The notes beneath the pieces were generated by a model, which worked only from the letters and a program-made list of their open reading frames with translations, had not been told where the DNA came from and searched no databases. Shown piece after piece: positions 49,884-63,423 of a stretch of DNA of 64,000 nt (positions are counted from its first letter, which is position 1; every line of letters starts with the position of its first letter). The position numbers and the translations under genes are program-made. Source of the stretch: Syngnathus acus (taxonomy: Eukaryota; Chordata; Actinopteri; Syngnathiformes; Syngnathidae); contig NC_051095.1 in the NCBI RefSeq assembly GCF_901709675.1, forward strand, positions 9,019,956 to 9,083,955. Direction: 5' to 3'.

Positions 49884-50172
49884 CAGATGAGCCAACATAA
49901 GTATGCAGGTGACCAATGCCGACCTCTAATACAATGAAAGTTCAACTTGGTCACCTGCATACTTATGGTGGCTCATCTGTATATATCTAAATAACTTACA
50001 TAAGTATGCAGGTGACCATTGCTGTGCTCTAGTGGTAATACAATGCAAGTCCCACTTGGTCACCTGCATACTTATTGTGGCTCATCTGTATATAATATTT
50101 AAGTATGCAGGTGACCAATGCTGTCCTCTAGTGGTAATACAATGAAAGTTACACTTGGTCCCCTGCATACGG
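49884..50172. repeat. three tandem fold-back units (GTATGCAGGTGACC)
   Basis: The left word GTATGCAGGTGACC occurs at 49901, 50004 and 50103, each followed about 45-55 bp later by its inverse (GGTCACCTGCATAC, or GGTCCCCTGCATAC in the third). The first unit has arms of about 30 bp (AGATGAGCCAACATAAGTAT paired with ATACTTATGGTGGCTCATCT). The inner part of units 2 and 3 holds CTCTAGTGGTAATACAATG. The structure suggests a duplicated fold-back element. Confidence 0.85.
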
Positions 50173-50177
50173 TTTAC

Positions 50178-50344
<167 letters not shown>

Positions 50345-51699
50345 TTGTTCATGTGGTACTTTTCAAAGATTGAAAAAGTATGAGATGCTAATTTATTAAT
50401 TATGTTGTGGTTTTATTCTTTATTCATTTAGGAATTTTTATCGTACTATGTTTATATTTGTGTAACTTAAGAAATATTAAAATACCTCAAATTTTAGTAT
50501 CCAATATAGGAACCTTCCTGGGGATGGGGAATGACCAATACTTCTGACACTGGGGCTACAATTTAAAGTTGTACTTCTGTATATGGCGTTTGATCCCACA
50601 ATGGCCAGCAGAGGACGGTAGAGTAACAGTAAACACGTTGAGTTGCATGAGGTGAACTGGAGGTGCACAAACTTTGGGTGGGACAAACGGTGCATGCAAA
50701 GTTAGTTACTGAAAATACAATTAGCTTGTGAGAAATTTGTCGAAAAGTATCTGCCAAATTATCTCTTTTTGTATCAAAAATGTTCAATGAAGTGTTCGGA
50801 AACAAAACAAACCTATAAATTTGAAGATTTCAGCATCTTAGCACATTTTTCCGTTTCTGCCTCCCAGATGAGTGGCCTAATTCGAAAAAGGCCTCATACC
50901 TTTTCCCCTGGTTCGGCTCAACATCAAAGTGCAGCGCACGCTTCCACAGGAGATGACTTTTCCTTTCCCCTGGCCTGTGCTATTGCTTATGATCGATATT
51001 AAACAGATGCAACGCATAAATCACGCAGGAGGCGCGGCCCAAAAACCGCTTTCAAGTACCAACAAACTCTGAGGTCGGTAAGCAATTCGCAGGCTGTCGT
51101 TGTCTTCTCTATTTGCCAAGAGCGAGGAAGTTGGACGGCATCACACCAAACATTCTGTAAATAGATAGAGCCTTCTGCCCAACCAGCAAGCACTCAGTCC
51201 ATTAATTTCACAATAGCAATCGGAAAAAGTCCAACAAGGTGCTTCCTGTGTGTGACAATTGCTGCTTTGGTTATTTCACTCTTAAACTGAGAAGATGTAT
51301 GAAGCTTAAATGAAAAGCCAGGCCACAAAGCGGGAGCCTCTTAGTGAGCGCCTCCCACTGGTGTTTAGTGGAGTTACAAATAGGACAGTTTGAAAATGTG
51401 CAAGTCTTATTATGTAATGGAAAGAATAAAGTAGAAAGCATTGGATAGAAAATGCACTCGACCCTTGTGAAGATTAACATTTTAGATAATGGATGGATGC
51501 ATTTGTTTATAACCGCTTTTAAATGTTGTACTCTTAATGTTGTACTCTGGATAATGTGTAGTTATGTGCCCTATATGCTGAGCAGAAAAGTGTAATGACA
51601 CCACCTGGTGGCCACAAATAGGGACTGATTTCACATAAATCCTGCATTACCTAGCAAGGAGACACAATTGTTATGTTTGGTGACTCTACAATTTGTTAG

Positions 51700-54600
51700 C
51701 AACATGCCCATATATGCATATGCTAAGTCCCACAAACGCTAGCAGGCTAATATCCTGATCTGATCCACGACTATGTAGAGTAAGAAGAGGTAGGCTACAT
51801 TATGTATCAAATTTTCATCGTTCACTCTGTGATGAGAACATCACTGAGGTGAGTAAGAAGGAGTTACAATTAAGGCAGCTAAGATTGGCTGGTCTCATGC
51901 AATCGCACCAGAAACAGAAAAGAGAAAATGTAACAACGAAAAAAACTGCTTATTTTATGATAACAAATATTATCGTATATAAATGTTTAATATTATACGC
52001 TGAAGGTGTGTCCTGTGACAATATTTTAGGTTTTGTATAATGGATGCCAGCCTTAATTGTAAAAACACATTTTGTTAACCTAAATCCTGACTCCGTAAAC
52101 TAATTACTCTGTGTTTTGTTCACAATCTGAGACAAAAATTAAATCAGCGAAGCAGTGGCTTGGATTTACAAAAACTCATAATCCGAGTCGCCACTGGATC
52201 TTTCCTACTGATGTAGCAGTGACCATGCTGACCCATGGGTTTTTGAGGAAGCCGAGCTTTCACAATGTCTTAAGGCGTTCCAGCATTTTGATCAAGAACG
52301 CACTGGACGGAACACAGCCTTCCGAGAGGAGGAAGCGGCATTTCCACAGGACATCTCTTTGGATTCCTTCAAGGTTGCGGCAGCGCGCTGAATTGTTTGA
52401 CTCACGGAGATAAACTGCACCATCTATCTGCTCTTCCTTGCACTGTTTGGTCACAAAACGTCTCGGAACGGTGGTCCTGAACATACTCGCCCCTTTCCTC
52501 ACTGACTCTGTTTGTTTGTTTTCTTTTCCAGAGTCGCTATCTTTTGTTAGCGGTGGTGTTTTTTTTTTTCAGCATGGAGCTCTCACAGGGGAAATTTGTT
52601 GAGTTTGTATCTACAAACTGGTGTTTTTGCGAGGGCCGTCGCTTATCTGCAGCGCTCCTGAGGAACAGGGAGGAAACAGTGCCGTTTCATGTGTAGTAGT
52701 CATGCAGGAGGGGTCAAAGGTCAGAAGTCAACGGAGGATGACGTGAACAACCGTCATGAACAGTATATGAGATGCATCACATAAACACTGAGTGCTGTTT
52801 TTATGTAATACAATTGGCATTAGGTGATAGTTAGCAGGTGTGTTGCCATGCTGGTAAAACACCAAAAATTGTACAACTTTTGTAATAATCTAGGCTTCGG
52901 TAACTAAATATTGTTCAAATGTTTTCTTTCTACCGAATATTCCATCGATGTAATTGGACAAAAAATATTTGGCATTATAAACAAATTGTACATGTGATGC
53001 ATGTATATACTATCCTGACATTGGACACCAGTATCTGAATGTGGGACCAGGTCTGGTCTGAGTCAGTGAACATGACTTGACTCTTGTAGTAAGATCAGGT
53101 TTATCGTAATTGAATTATTTATATTACTGAACTGGGTCATTTCATCTTTAGCGAAGATGTTAGTTGTGTCGATATATAATTGAACCATACCGTGGTGTAC
53201 TGACCTGAACTGACCCGAGGTTCGAGAGTCCGATCGAAGGAGGAACAACACTATCTGTTTTGTACGACATTAGCTTGGAAATGCCGCAGCCTACATTGTA
53301 ACACGATCACATTTTTTTCTATGCTCTGCTATTGCGAGACAGCTTGACTGGGACAACACATTGTTGTCATGGAACAATAGTGTGCAGGAAGATGGCCTAA
53401 TCCCATGTGTCCATGCAACCAGATCAACTTCAAACCACACAAACAAACAAACCCATCCCGTTCTTGTTACGACAAGCCTGCAAGTCTGCCTTTTGCCAAA
53501 CTATAAATATAATACTGCTTCAACTAATAAATAACGTTTTACTCTTGCAGGTGAGGGATTGTATGACAGCTGATCAACAGACCCTTTTGAAAACTGTGAT
53601 TTGACCATATTGGTTGCAGGTTGCTGTTCTACAGAATGTCAACTATCACATTTTTTTTTTAGTTTTGTGCAAGCTCTCTGTGTAAGAGATGAAATTGGTG
53701 CAGCGTTCCAACATTGCCTGCAGAAGGCTCATTGTGAAACCCCATGGTGAGGCTTTGATGCATCTAATTTTCCTTTACAGAATATCTGTGTGTTAAGCAT
53801 TATTTACTGGGTTCCGTGTTAAAAATCAAAGGCGGTTTATTGTAGAATCTGTTGGTATTGCTCTGATGTGCATAATTTGCAAGATCTTGAAGTGAAAGAG
53901 AATTGTATCCTGAATTTGCTGGCTTCTGTGTAAATGACATGCGGTGTGTTGCAAAATCTTGTGAAATGGTGATGCACCTTTTTTTTTTTATGATCTCTGT
54001 ATGAAACAGGCTATCGGTTTTTTGCAGTGGCTTACTGCAAATTTGCTGTTAGGACGCTGATGCAACTGTATTGGTGGGTTTCTGCTTCAAAAAGATCAAA
54101 ATGATAATCTCTTTAAATAAGGATGTGGAAAAGAATTGGTAATCGGTGACGCGGTTAAAAGCAAGTGCTGAAGCCAAAATCTTCAACAAGGACTTAAAAA
54201 GGCCAGCAGGGGGGCCGTCTTGGTCATTGTCCCAGTGGCTCCGAGAGGCACCTCCTTCTCGCAAGCTTTGAGAAGCCCACCCATAGCTCCTCTGGCTCGC
54301 AGCTGTTTGAAGTTGTGAAGTTGAATTTGGGAAAAAAGAAATCCAAACAAACGCCCTCCCCCTCTCCCCCTGCCAACCTTGCCGCACGCAGGAATCTATT
54401 CCTGGAAGGAGGTAAGAGCGACACTGGTAGATTAAAAGGTGAGGGGGGGGGACAAGCTCTTTAATTAAAAAATACAACTTTGTCTTAACTTCCCTGCTTG
54501 GTGACAATAGCCCAGTGGAAGAAGTAATGCTCCTTTGGATAATACACAAGCTTTTGTGCTACACATTCTTCTCCTTTTGGTGTCAATGCGCTAAATTGGG

Positions 54601-55575
54601 AATGATTTGTGTCTGTGGACTAATCCCCTTATTTCATTCCTCCTCCTTCTACGGTTGCTTCTTCACAGGATCAGCTCAGCATAATGCTGTGTCACATTAC
54701 TACATGACTGTCATCCATCGTTTTGGAACACCTGATGACATAAAGGGGTGGGGGGGTCAACAAAAATTAGGATATACGGTCATTTAGCTCAAGAAGGCAC
54801 ACACAATAAATGCATACTTTGGGACTGAAGTGTTTTTCATATACAGCTGCTATTGTACAGCTGTGGCAAAGACTCTCTTTTACAACCCAGGCTAAACTCA
54901 GCTTGTTGCCGACACCAAGATTGCCTCACAGTTAAAATGTATGGCTTTCCTTGTCCTAATTACTGTATCACTACTTTCCTGTTTAGACAGGCATGTGGTG
55001 CCATCTTATGGGGGTTTCAGAAAAAGCATTTTGTCAGCGGATGTGCAAAGAACCTAAAATTAAACAAATACAACATTCCAGTTGTCGTTACATACGTACA
55101 GAATACAAGCCGGACAATCACCGCCTTGGCCCTTAATCCATCCAGACAGACCGAGAACATGCACGTGTAAACACGCATTCCATCATAGGCGCACACATGC
55201 AGCTGCAGATTTTCCAGCAAGAACGCAGTCGCCTTTGGACCACTTGAAGCACTTCCTCTATTATCTGCAGCAGCTCCAGATAACAAGCTGATGCCTTCAT
55301 GCTTCCACCCTCTCCCCACGCCTGAGTGCACCAAACAAGGGGGGGAAACCCGCATGTTGTGCCCCCAAGCCTTCCGTCCCAAACTTATCTCCAGCTGTGT
55401 GATGTGGGACCTGGGCTGAAGATAAAATCATTAATTACGTGGTTTTGTTCAGTGTGCGCGGCTGCGGAGTTTGACACGCTACACCGAGAGGCTTCTATGG
55501 AGCGCGATAACGACTCAGGGAAATAACGCGGCACAAGCACGCAAATGACCGACACTGTTATATCACTGTTAAAAC
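51700..55575. other. intergenic, nothing identified
   Basis: No exon-like frame with a recognisable domain, no RNA gene. Short T- and G-runs only. Confidence 0.5.
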
Positions 55576-55577
55576 TG

Positions 55578-55625
55578 TGCTTCTCAAACTGGGGGCCCTG
55601 GACCCCCAGGGGTCTGTGAGCTCTG
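55578..55625. repeat. dispersed repeat end (CTTCTCAAACTGGGG type)
   Basis: TGCTTCTCAAACTGGGGGCC with GGACCCCCAGGGGTCTGTGA resembles the end of a widespread fish/vertebrate hAT-type nonautonomous element. The rest of the element was not delimited. Confidence 0.45.
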
Positions 55626-56772
55626 CCGGACTTCTTGATTATCTATTGTTGACTGTTCATTTTTGCAAGTTGAAAAAAACCATTCCTTTCAAATCAAACA
55701 CTAAAAACCGCTCCACTTTGTTTGGCTCTCATCAAGTCGCAACGGAGTTCACGGCATATGTATACATGCCAGAACGTGTGGGGGCCTGCGGGCGGTGTGC
55801 CGTTAGCTGCCTGTTATCGAGTTCATGTCCAAGGAAAACACGATGAGGGGCTTCTTGGGGCAGCGAAGACCCCTGACTGACACAATGAAGTAATCCCTTC
55901 TCGTAATTAAAGGATGAGGAGAGATCAAAGTACAAGTTTAAAAAAATAAATAAAGGACATCCTTGTAAGATTTAAAAGCGGCAAATATTATTGCCTTGTG
56001 ATCTTCCCAGTCTAAAAGGAAAGGTAAGTGACAATATGATTGGCTGATACCAGAGGAGGGTAACATAAGTCCTGTGGGCCATATGCAGCCCACTTTAATC
56101 TTTTATTGGGCCCACTGCATGGAATGTCTGTTTTTCGTTGTTTTTTGTTTTACAAAAAAAGATATGAATGGATGGATGGATGGATATGGAATTACAGATT
56201 TGACATTTTTATGATTTTCCTTTCAGAATAAAATGATAACATGACAAGAATCAAGTTGTGTTTTTAATGCACTTCTTAAAAATGACTTCCTCATTAAACT
56301 TTTTGTCCACAGAAATATGACTTTATTCTTGAAAAAACTTTTTTTTGCAACTATTTTTCTCTGAAAATTATTTTTTGTGCTTGCAAAGATTCTGATTATT
56401 GTAAGATTTATTTTTTTCTATGTAAATTTAAGTTATAATTTATTGATACATTTTAAGTAATATGACAATTAGCCCTTCACATGTCAGTTAGGTTTGACAG
56501 CCATTTGGATTATGAGGGATCCTTGGCAAAATATCTCATCAATATAGGATACCCGGACCCTAAAAGCATAAGAACCCCTCAATGTATATTATCAAGAGAT
56601 ATTCACTATTTATTGCATTAAGTTACGGATTGAGGCGATAAAATGTATGCATTAATTTGTTATTATTTTGGCGACAGCTGTTGTGAAGGTGCTATAAAGA
56701 TGGATTGTATTGTTTAGAATTGCTCACAACAGTACAGCCTTAAGAATACCGGGTTAAAAACAACCAAAATTT

Positions 56773-56870
56773 GGGTTAAAAATTGGACTGACATGTTGTT
56801 TTGTGCATACAAAACACCCAAATGTGGGTCAAATTGACCCAACTTCCTGGGTCAGTCCAATTTTTAACGC
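56773..56870. repeat. inverted repeat (MITE-like)
   Basis: GGGTTAAAAATTGGACTGAC at 56773 and its inverse GTCAGTCCAATTTTTAACGC at 56851 pair 19 of 20. The inside contains GGGTCAAATTGACCCAAC, itself palindromic. Likely a small nonautonomous DNA element. Confidence 0.7.
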
Positions 56871-57166
56871 ATCAGTTGAAATGTAAAAATACCACAAACA
56901 ACTTACATATAATTTCCAATTCTCCTTATTACATTACTCTCCAGAAATAAACAGCCTGCAGATAACTGGATTCCATAGACGTACATCAGAAATTGATATG
57001 TATCACGTCACCATACTTCCTTGATGCCGATTACAACTTTTGTTGTCATTTTAGGGCAGCTTGGCTCATCACGGAAAGACCTTAATAATATGCAGAGAAC
57101 CAGTAATTGAGGATAGGTTCCAAAAAACGACAAACTACAAATAGTGGCTGTGAACATGCAAAACAA

Positions 57167-57236
57167 GCGGAGATTCGAGTCCCAACCCTCAGAACTGTGA
57201 GACAGACATGCTAACTGTTAAGCCAACATGCCGCCT
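57167..57236 (-). repeat. tRNA-derived SINE head
   Basis: On the - strand: GGCGGCATGTTGGCTTAACA, then GTTAGCATGTCTGTCTCACA, GTTCTGAGGGTTGGGACTCG and AATCTCCGC. This matches the usual teleost SINE layout with A-box (TTGGCTTAACAGTTAG) and B-box (GGGACTCGAATC). The tail further on is not clearly recognisable. Confidence 0.7.
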
Positions 57237-57239
57237 TTT

Positions 57240-60200
57240 GAAAAGATCTCTTGTTTTTCTGACTTAACCTGGGGGCGAAAGCACATTGGCTTCATTTCCT
57301 CCCCCTTTGCCGTGAGCTCTGACAGTGTTGATCTGGGCCTCCATTGCCGGGTGTCAATCAAGCGCTCAGCAGGTACAGTAGATATCAGGGCGGGAGGCGG
57401 AAGCCATCTGATGTAAAATAAACATTTCAAGGCCAAGAGAAAGCACGACGGGGCTGGCGGTGGGCGTGAGTGCAGCTGCGAGCTTGGGTGGGACAGCTGC
57501 TCGCTTCCAGAATGTTCTGTTACTGCCACATGGAGGAGTTTTCTTTCAAACCTGACGCTGCTCTTTCACGGACAGCCGCACGCAGGTCCTTCTTGTTGCT
57601 TGCGCCGAAACCTTTTGTGCTCGTCTTTGTCATCTCCCAATATTGGTTTAGGAACAAAAGGAACCTGCTTAATTTAATAGAGCACCTTTGCCAAAAAAAC
57701 TTGTTTTGGAAACGCTGTTTCCTATATGTAGCCACCTCGGGGGACAAATGACAAGCTACCACATTTACTGTGAATATGACGTTTATGAGTACGCTCAATG
57801 GCAGACAATAAGGCAACAATTTCCAACCCTTATGCTATGATAGCTCATCAGGTATGGCATGGAAAATTAACTGACTTCACTACATTCACCCAAAAATGAC
57901 AAATAATGTGTCTTCAACACATTCATCCACCCATCATCAAGATGGTCCCGATTCATAATTTGCCTCGACAACAAACTTTAGTTTGGTCATTAGAAAGCTA
58001 GATTGGACCTTAATGCCAAATACAATAGTAGTATACTACTTCTACTTAACCTGCGGCCACCTATAACATCATGAATTGGACTAGTAAAGGTTATTTCAAA
58101 CTATTTACTACACTATGTTTCCATGAGGCACTTGTGGTTTGGTTGCTTGGTTTAGAATCTGTGAATCACCAGTTAGTTGGTTAAGTGTTAGTTATAGGAA
58201 TCGAAGACTTTGGAGACCAGTGGTTTGGTGACATTGCAGCATACTTTTTTTATCTTCTCACCCCATATGTAAAAAAGACTTCAATAATAAATAACAATTT
58301 AAATGGTGCAAATAACAATCAATTGATCTCTGTTGTCTGACAGATTGAACAACAATAACTAAAATGCCACTCAACTCAGCAAAATCACACATGACAAAAA
58401 ACACTTGAGTAACTTTGAAAACCTGGGCGAAACCCAAGTAGCTAAGAACAGTTGAAATATGTCTCCAACATACAGAGCCATGCATACGAAAAATTGCAGT
58501 CGGGCAAAATGTACTAAAATACACAGGTTTGCATTTGGGGAATAACCTTGTTGCTGTGGTCCCTTCGAGAGAGAAGGACAAATCGAGGTTCATTTGTAGC
58601 TACTTCGTTGACACCAATAACTACTTTACCGTTACCCAGGGCACCGACATGTCATTTTTACAGCTTTGCTTTGACTTCTATAGTGTGCTTGTATGTGTGC
58701 TCACAATTCATGCGTGTGCGTTTTGGAAGACGTGCAGATATCTCTGCAGGTATCTGTCTTCAGGCACCCCCCCCCCCCCCACTACCACCACTCCATTCAG
58801 CTAAAGTAAAGTCGCTGGGGGCTCACGCACGTCAACGGCGGGAGCTCGTTTTGAGGGTTTTTGACATTCGCGGCGCTTTGAGGATCAGCATGACAGTTTA
58901 CCCCCGACTAGAGTCTTTTATTGGCGTGGGGAGCAAAACATGAATGGGTGGGGGGGTAAAGAAGGTAAGAAAAAAAAAAGAAGAGAGCTGCCGGCTGTCA
59001 GGGCCTGTAAATGGTGATTTTGTTTCACTTCCTTTCCGAATCAAAGCGTCATTGAAGCCTGTCCAAAAGCAGCATGTTTGGCCCTGCCACCAGGAAAGAC
59101 AGCCCCATGTTATTTATTTCGTAGCTGGAGGTTGTTCTCTCCGAGGTGTTGATGGAGCTTCGCATACCGCGCTGCTGCGACGGACATGTGCACTGTGGCA
59201 GGCCCCACCCCCGCCCACAGCCGCCTCACCCCGACTCCCAGAACCTGCTCTTTTTGGTGGGCGTTGCAAATCAATGCAGCTGGAATGCAACGGCAGCCAA
59301 GTGCATGCCCGCTGGCTTTTTATCAGCCTGTCACATTAATGAAATACAGCACATGTCGGGATTACTCAACGTCCGCTTCAACTTTTAAACTTGTCTGGCC
59401 TAGGCTTAATGATGTAAGCGTTTAATGGAGCATTAAAGTCACCACGAGGCAAAAACCACACAGCGATAGTGTCGTCTCCAAAATATGTGCGTATAAGGTG
59501 AAGGGGGCTGCTGCAAAGATGCTTGTGCTTTCAGATTTTATATTTTAAATGCGCTCACTGTCAGGCTGCGGTACATGTGATGACCAAACTTGATGAAGTC
59601 AGTCCTTGTGCAAACCAGACCTCAAACACACAAAGAACTATGAGATAATTTTATGATTTTCTTTTATGAGGGGATCAGTGGCGATGCTCTCACATTCACC
59701 ACAGTACAGTATTTAGCGTTGAATAATTCTGCAAACCACAAATGAAATGGGACGTCTTTTCTACACAAGGGGAAGCTCTGAAGTCAAACAGAACTGGTAC
59801 CTTGTCGTTCAAGGATTTGTGTGATATCTTGATGTTGGTGGTGGACGAATTAGCAAGTCGGCTGGTAAGACTTTTTTTTTTTTAATTCCAAAATCATGTC
59901 AAGCACACGTTTTATACTTGACTACTTTTAACGTAATTATTAACAAAACTATAACGGATCTGTGATTAGAATAGAATTTCTTTAGCATTTGTAGAAAAGG
60001 GTTACATAACAAACACAACAAAACATATTGCTTTAGCTGATAAGTTTCTACATTTTAAAGTGGGTAAAGAATTTGTGCACGTTTCCCCTCCAAAAAATGT
60101 TCATTTAATTTTGAATCGTACAACTTCAGGATTAACTGGCATTCCCGATAGAAATTCTATGCAAATTGTGTCTTTGTGCCAAAACAGCTATGGAGCTTTG

Positions 60201-60960
60201 GATTGAAGCGACCGTCATTATGGTTTAGGAAACTTGTTTCCAACTGTTGGTCAAACCAGTCTGGCGGCTGGGAAACTGTCTCCTGCCACAAAGACTTGAC
60301 ATTGTCCAACAAAAAGGGAGAACTGGAAACCAATGGTTCCACTAAGCCATCTGTTCGAAAATCATCCCTGCGGCCTGATTTTATCACTCATTTGATAGTT
60401 TCCTCATCCAACGTGGAAAAGTAACTTTGACTTGAATAAGGATGCATATTTCATGGCATGGAAAACCTCCTCGTTAATAATTAACATTTTAAGTTGCATA
60501 ATTACGTGCATGGCAGACTGTCAGTGTTAAGTCAGCAAGCAACACTTTAAATGACAGAAATGCAACTTTGCACGATCTGTTGTCATTTTTTCTTCTTGTA
60601 ATGTTCCGGGCTAAAACCTGCACTTATCTGACTGCCTTTCTCGCTTTGCATGGAACACCGACAAGTCGCGTCATGCCACTCGGCCCATTATTCCTGGCGA
60701 ATAAAGCAGCCAACTTATCGCTCTTGTGTTGATTTACTCGCTTGTGCCGCTCGGTCCTCGAGGGCTTCATTGCGGTCAAAGGCATTTCCTAATGTGCGGA
60801 GGCAAACGTGGCAGAGAAAACGCATGTGCAGTAACAAGTCATTCTGGTGCAAACATTCGTCACACCTCACAACACAATTTGTTGGCAAATAATAGCAAAC
60901 AAGCAAACCAGTTGAGTGACTTTATAACTTGATTGATAGCAGGATAGACAGCTAGCCTGA
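57240..60960. other. intergenic, nothing identified
   Basis: No domain-bearing frame, no RNA gene. A C run at 58767-58780 and a T run near 59873 are the only simple repeats noted. Confidence 0.5.
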
Positions 60961-60969
60961 TGGCTTGAT

Positions 60970-61060
60970 AGGTCCATGAAATTCCCCCCGGGATCAATAA
61001 AGTATCCATCCATCCATCCGTCCGTCCGTCCGTCCGTCCCTTCCTCCATCCATCCATCCA
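60970..61060 (+). mobile_element. LINE/SINE 3' tail with (CATC)n/(CGTC)n
   Basis: GGTCCATGAAATTCCCCCCG followed by GGATCAATAAAGTATC and then CATC/CGTC repeats is the typical 3' end of a fish L2/CR1-like LINE or a SINE that copies it. The body is missing. Confidence 0.6.
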
Positions 61061-61224
61061 CGTATCTATCTAACCTCAAAGCTCCAACGATTGTTTACTT
61101 AATTGTTTTACAGAGTAGAATTTCAAAGGCTTGACATTATTTTCTTTTCATGGACAGACGAACAGATGCCCGGCTGCGCGATGCAAAACCTTACTCCTCT
61201 GAAGTCTTAAGAGTTAGCGCTAGT

Positions 61225-61310
61225 CAACAGGTCGGCAGTCCAGGTTAATGCTTTGCTACTTAACGCACTTGACTCTCAAATCCAGGTAACATGCGTGGTT
61301 CGATGCTCAG
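61225..61310 (+). repeat. possible tRNA-derived relic
   Basis: A tRNA-like middle (AACGCACTTGACTCTCAAAT) and a B-box-like TGGTTCGATGC at 61294 are spaced as in tRNA-derived SINEs. The A-box is weak and no tail is recognised. Confidence 0.3.
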
Positions 61311-63423
61311 CCAGGAGCTCTCAGCAAATTGTCTAGGTTTTCTCCTGTTTTATTTTTCATGGTCAGGATGTGTTTGTATTATAAAAAAGTCTCATATATA
61401 AATATATGTACATCAACATCAACAGACCCAAGAGAGGGTATTCACCCAGGATGTTGCCCAGACTGGACTGCCAAGTAAGGCCATTGGCCGAAGGGCTGAG
61501 GATTCAAAGGAGCTGTGACAGGCGGCTTTTTGGATGGCCTCCTGAACCTTGTCGACTTTCATGAATACAGAAAAGCAGAGGCAAAGCTGAGCATGCTAAT
61601 AGAGTAATTGTGCTGGGATTTTAACAGACTGGAGCCGGAAGCCCCTAACCCCAATACAATCCCAACACAACACACCACCCTCCTTAAACTTTGCAAACCA
61701 CCCTCTCCTCCACCAAACAACCGAGCCAAAATCTCGCCTAGTTATTCCAAGCGGTGGCTTGTCAATGGACGGTTCCCTCATTGGGTGCTATGAAAAGAAA
61801 GCCTTGTGCATTAACAAATTCCAAAGAGCAGACAAAACATAATCTTTGAATGCTGCGCAGCTTTCACATATTAAGAAATCTGTCCTCGGTCTGGAGGCAT
61901 TTGATCGGTTCATTTCGACTCCCGGACCCCCACCCCCTCCGAGTGCAGCTGCTTCCATTCTGCTCATCCGTTTTTGTGGGACGGCATCCGGTCACGGCGG
62001 CTGTTGCTTTAAAACAACGACACGTCAAGAAAGGTGACAATGCTGACACATTGTTCACTTCCAACCGTGACTGCCTTTGAATGACATCTGGTTTTCAAGC
62101 CTGAATCTATTATGCCGACGTGAGCAAATCGCGCACATGCTAATAGGAAGAATTGTTAATGAATCGACCAAATGTTTTTTGCTTGTCTGCCTCACAGAAA
62201 GGTTCCTGGTTCAACTCCAGTCAGCCCAGTTTTATACTTTCTGGGAACCACCCCAAAATGGGGTGTGTCCAAGATTCAAGAAGTTTATTCAGAAAGTACC
62301 AAGACTGCTGTCACAAAAGATATAATGGAAACCCCAACATGACACCTGCTCACAACAGCCTGAGCATCTGACAATTCCTGGTACCACCATTTTGGCCTTT
62401 GATGAAGGCTGGGCAAAGAAGGCTGGGAATTGTTTTTCACACGACAAGAACCCCCTTGTCAAAAATGTCCATACTATTATTAGTTTAGGTAGTTGTATCA
62501 CATTCCATTTATATCTCCAAACAGTAACAGTTTTTGGACTGGCGTCGGAAAGAACTAGAAAAGGGTTTCCTGCGTTGCCCATTGTTGGAGAAACTACCAC
62601 CGGACATTTCTCTACATGCACAAACAAACATTTGGACAATGCAGATGGTGGGTCGGGGGAATGGGAAGTCACGTGGACGGCCACTATCCCCAACTGTTGA
62701 CACAATCTGCGCTCTGTGCCACCTAATTCCCGGATGCCGGCTCATCCTGTCCTCCAAATCTCTCCAAATCCCACGGACAGTGGTCCCAGAGAGGCCTTGT
62801 TTATCCTGGGCCCCGGCCGGGGAGGCCTCGGACCCCCGGCTCATTCCCCGTCTCTAAAGTGCGACACAGTCACACACTCATCAGTTAATGCCGAACATCT
62901 GGAGGGATTAACAGTGTCAGGCCAATCAGAGTTGAGCTGAAAGATCCCAGTGAAATAGCATTCTGCAGCTGCACTCGGCATTCAAGTGCTTCCGGATTGC
63001 CATTCCTCATGCTCTCCCCTTTGCTCCCTTTTCTTCCTCGTCAACTTGCCGGGAATTGATGGCCTCTGTCTTTGCTCTTTTGGTTCTTCTCGCCAGCTCA
63101 AATATCCAAACAACAGGAGAGTAATATGAGCTCTCTACCTACTAAATAAAATCAGTGATGACACTTCTTTGGACATAAAAAGAAAAACTTAAAAATAATC
63201 TGTTTCTTAAGAGGGATTGATAGTCAGTCTCTGTGCTTTTGCACTTTGTTTTCAGTTCAACTATTCAAATCGGTGGAGAGTGACGTGAACGTTTTACTGA
63301 CAAAAAGCAGTGACGCTGCTTTCCAGGACAAAGTCCCTTGGCACCATTTTATTCATCAAAGCATAGGTTCAGTAATTAACACCAGTGAACTGATTTCCTA
63401 TTAGAAGGGGCCTTGGTACAATC
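61311..63423. other. intergenic, nothing identified
   Basis: No recognisable gene. Open frames of up to 138 codons (for example 62289-62705 on the - strand) have no motif and overlap other frames of similar length. Confidence 0.45.
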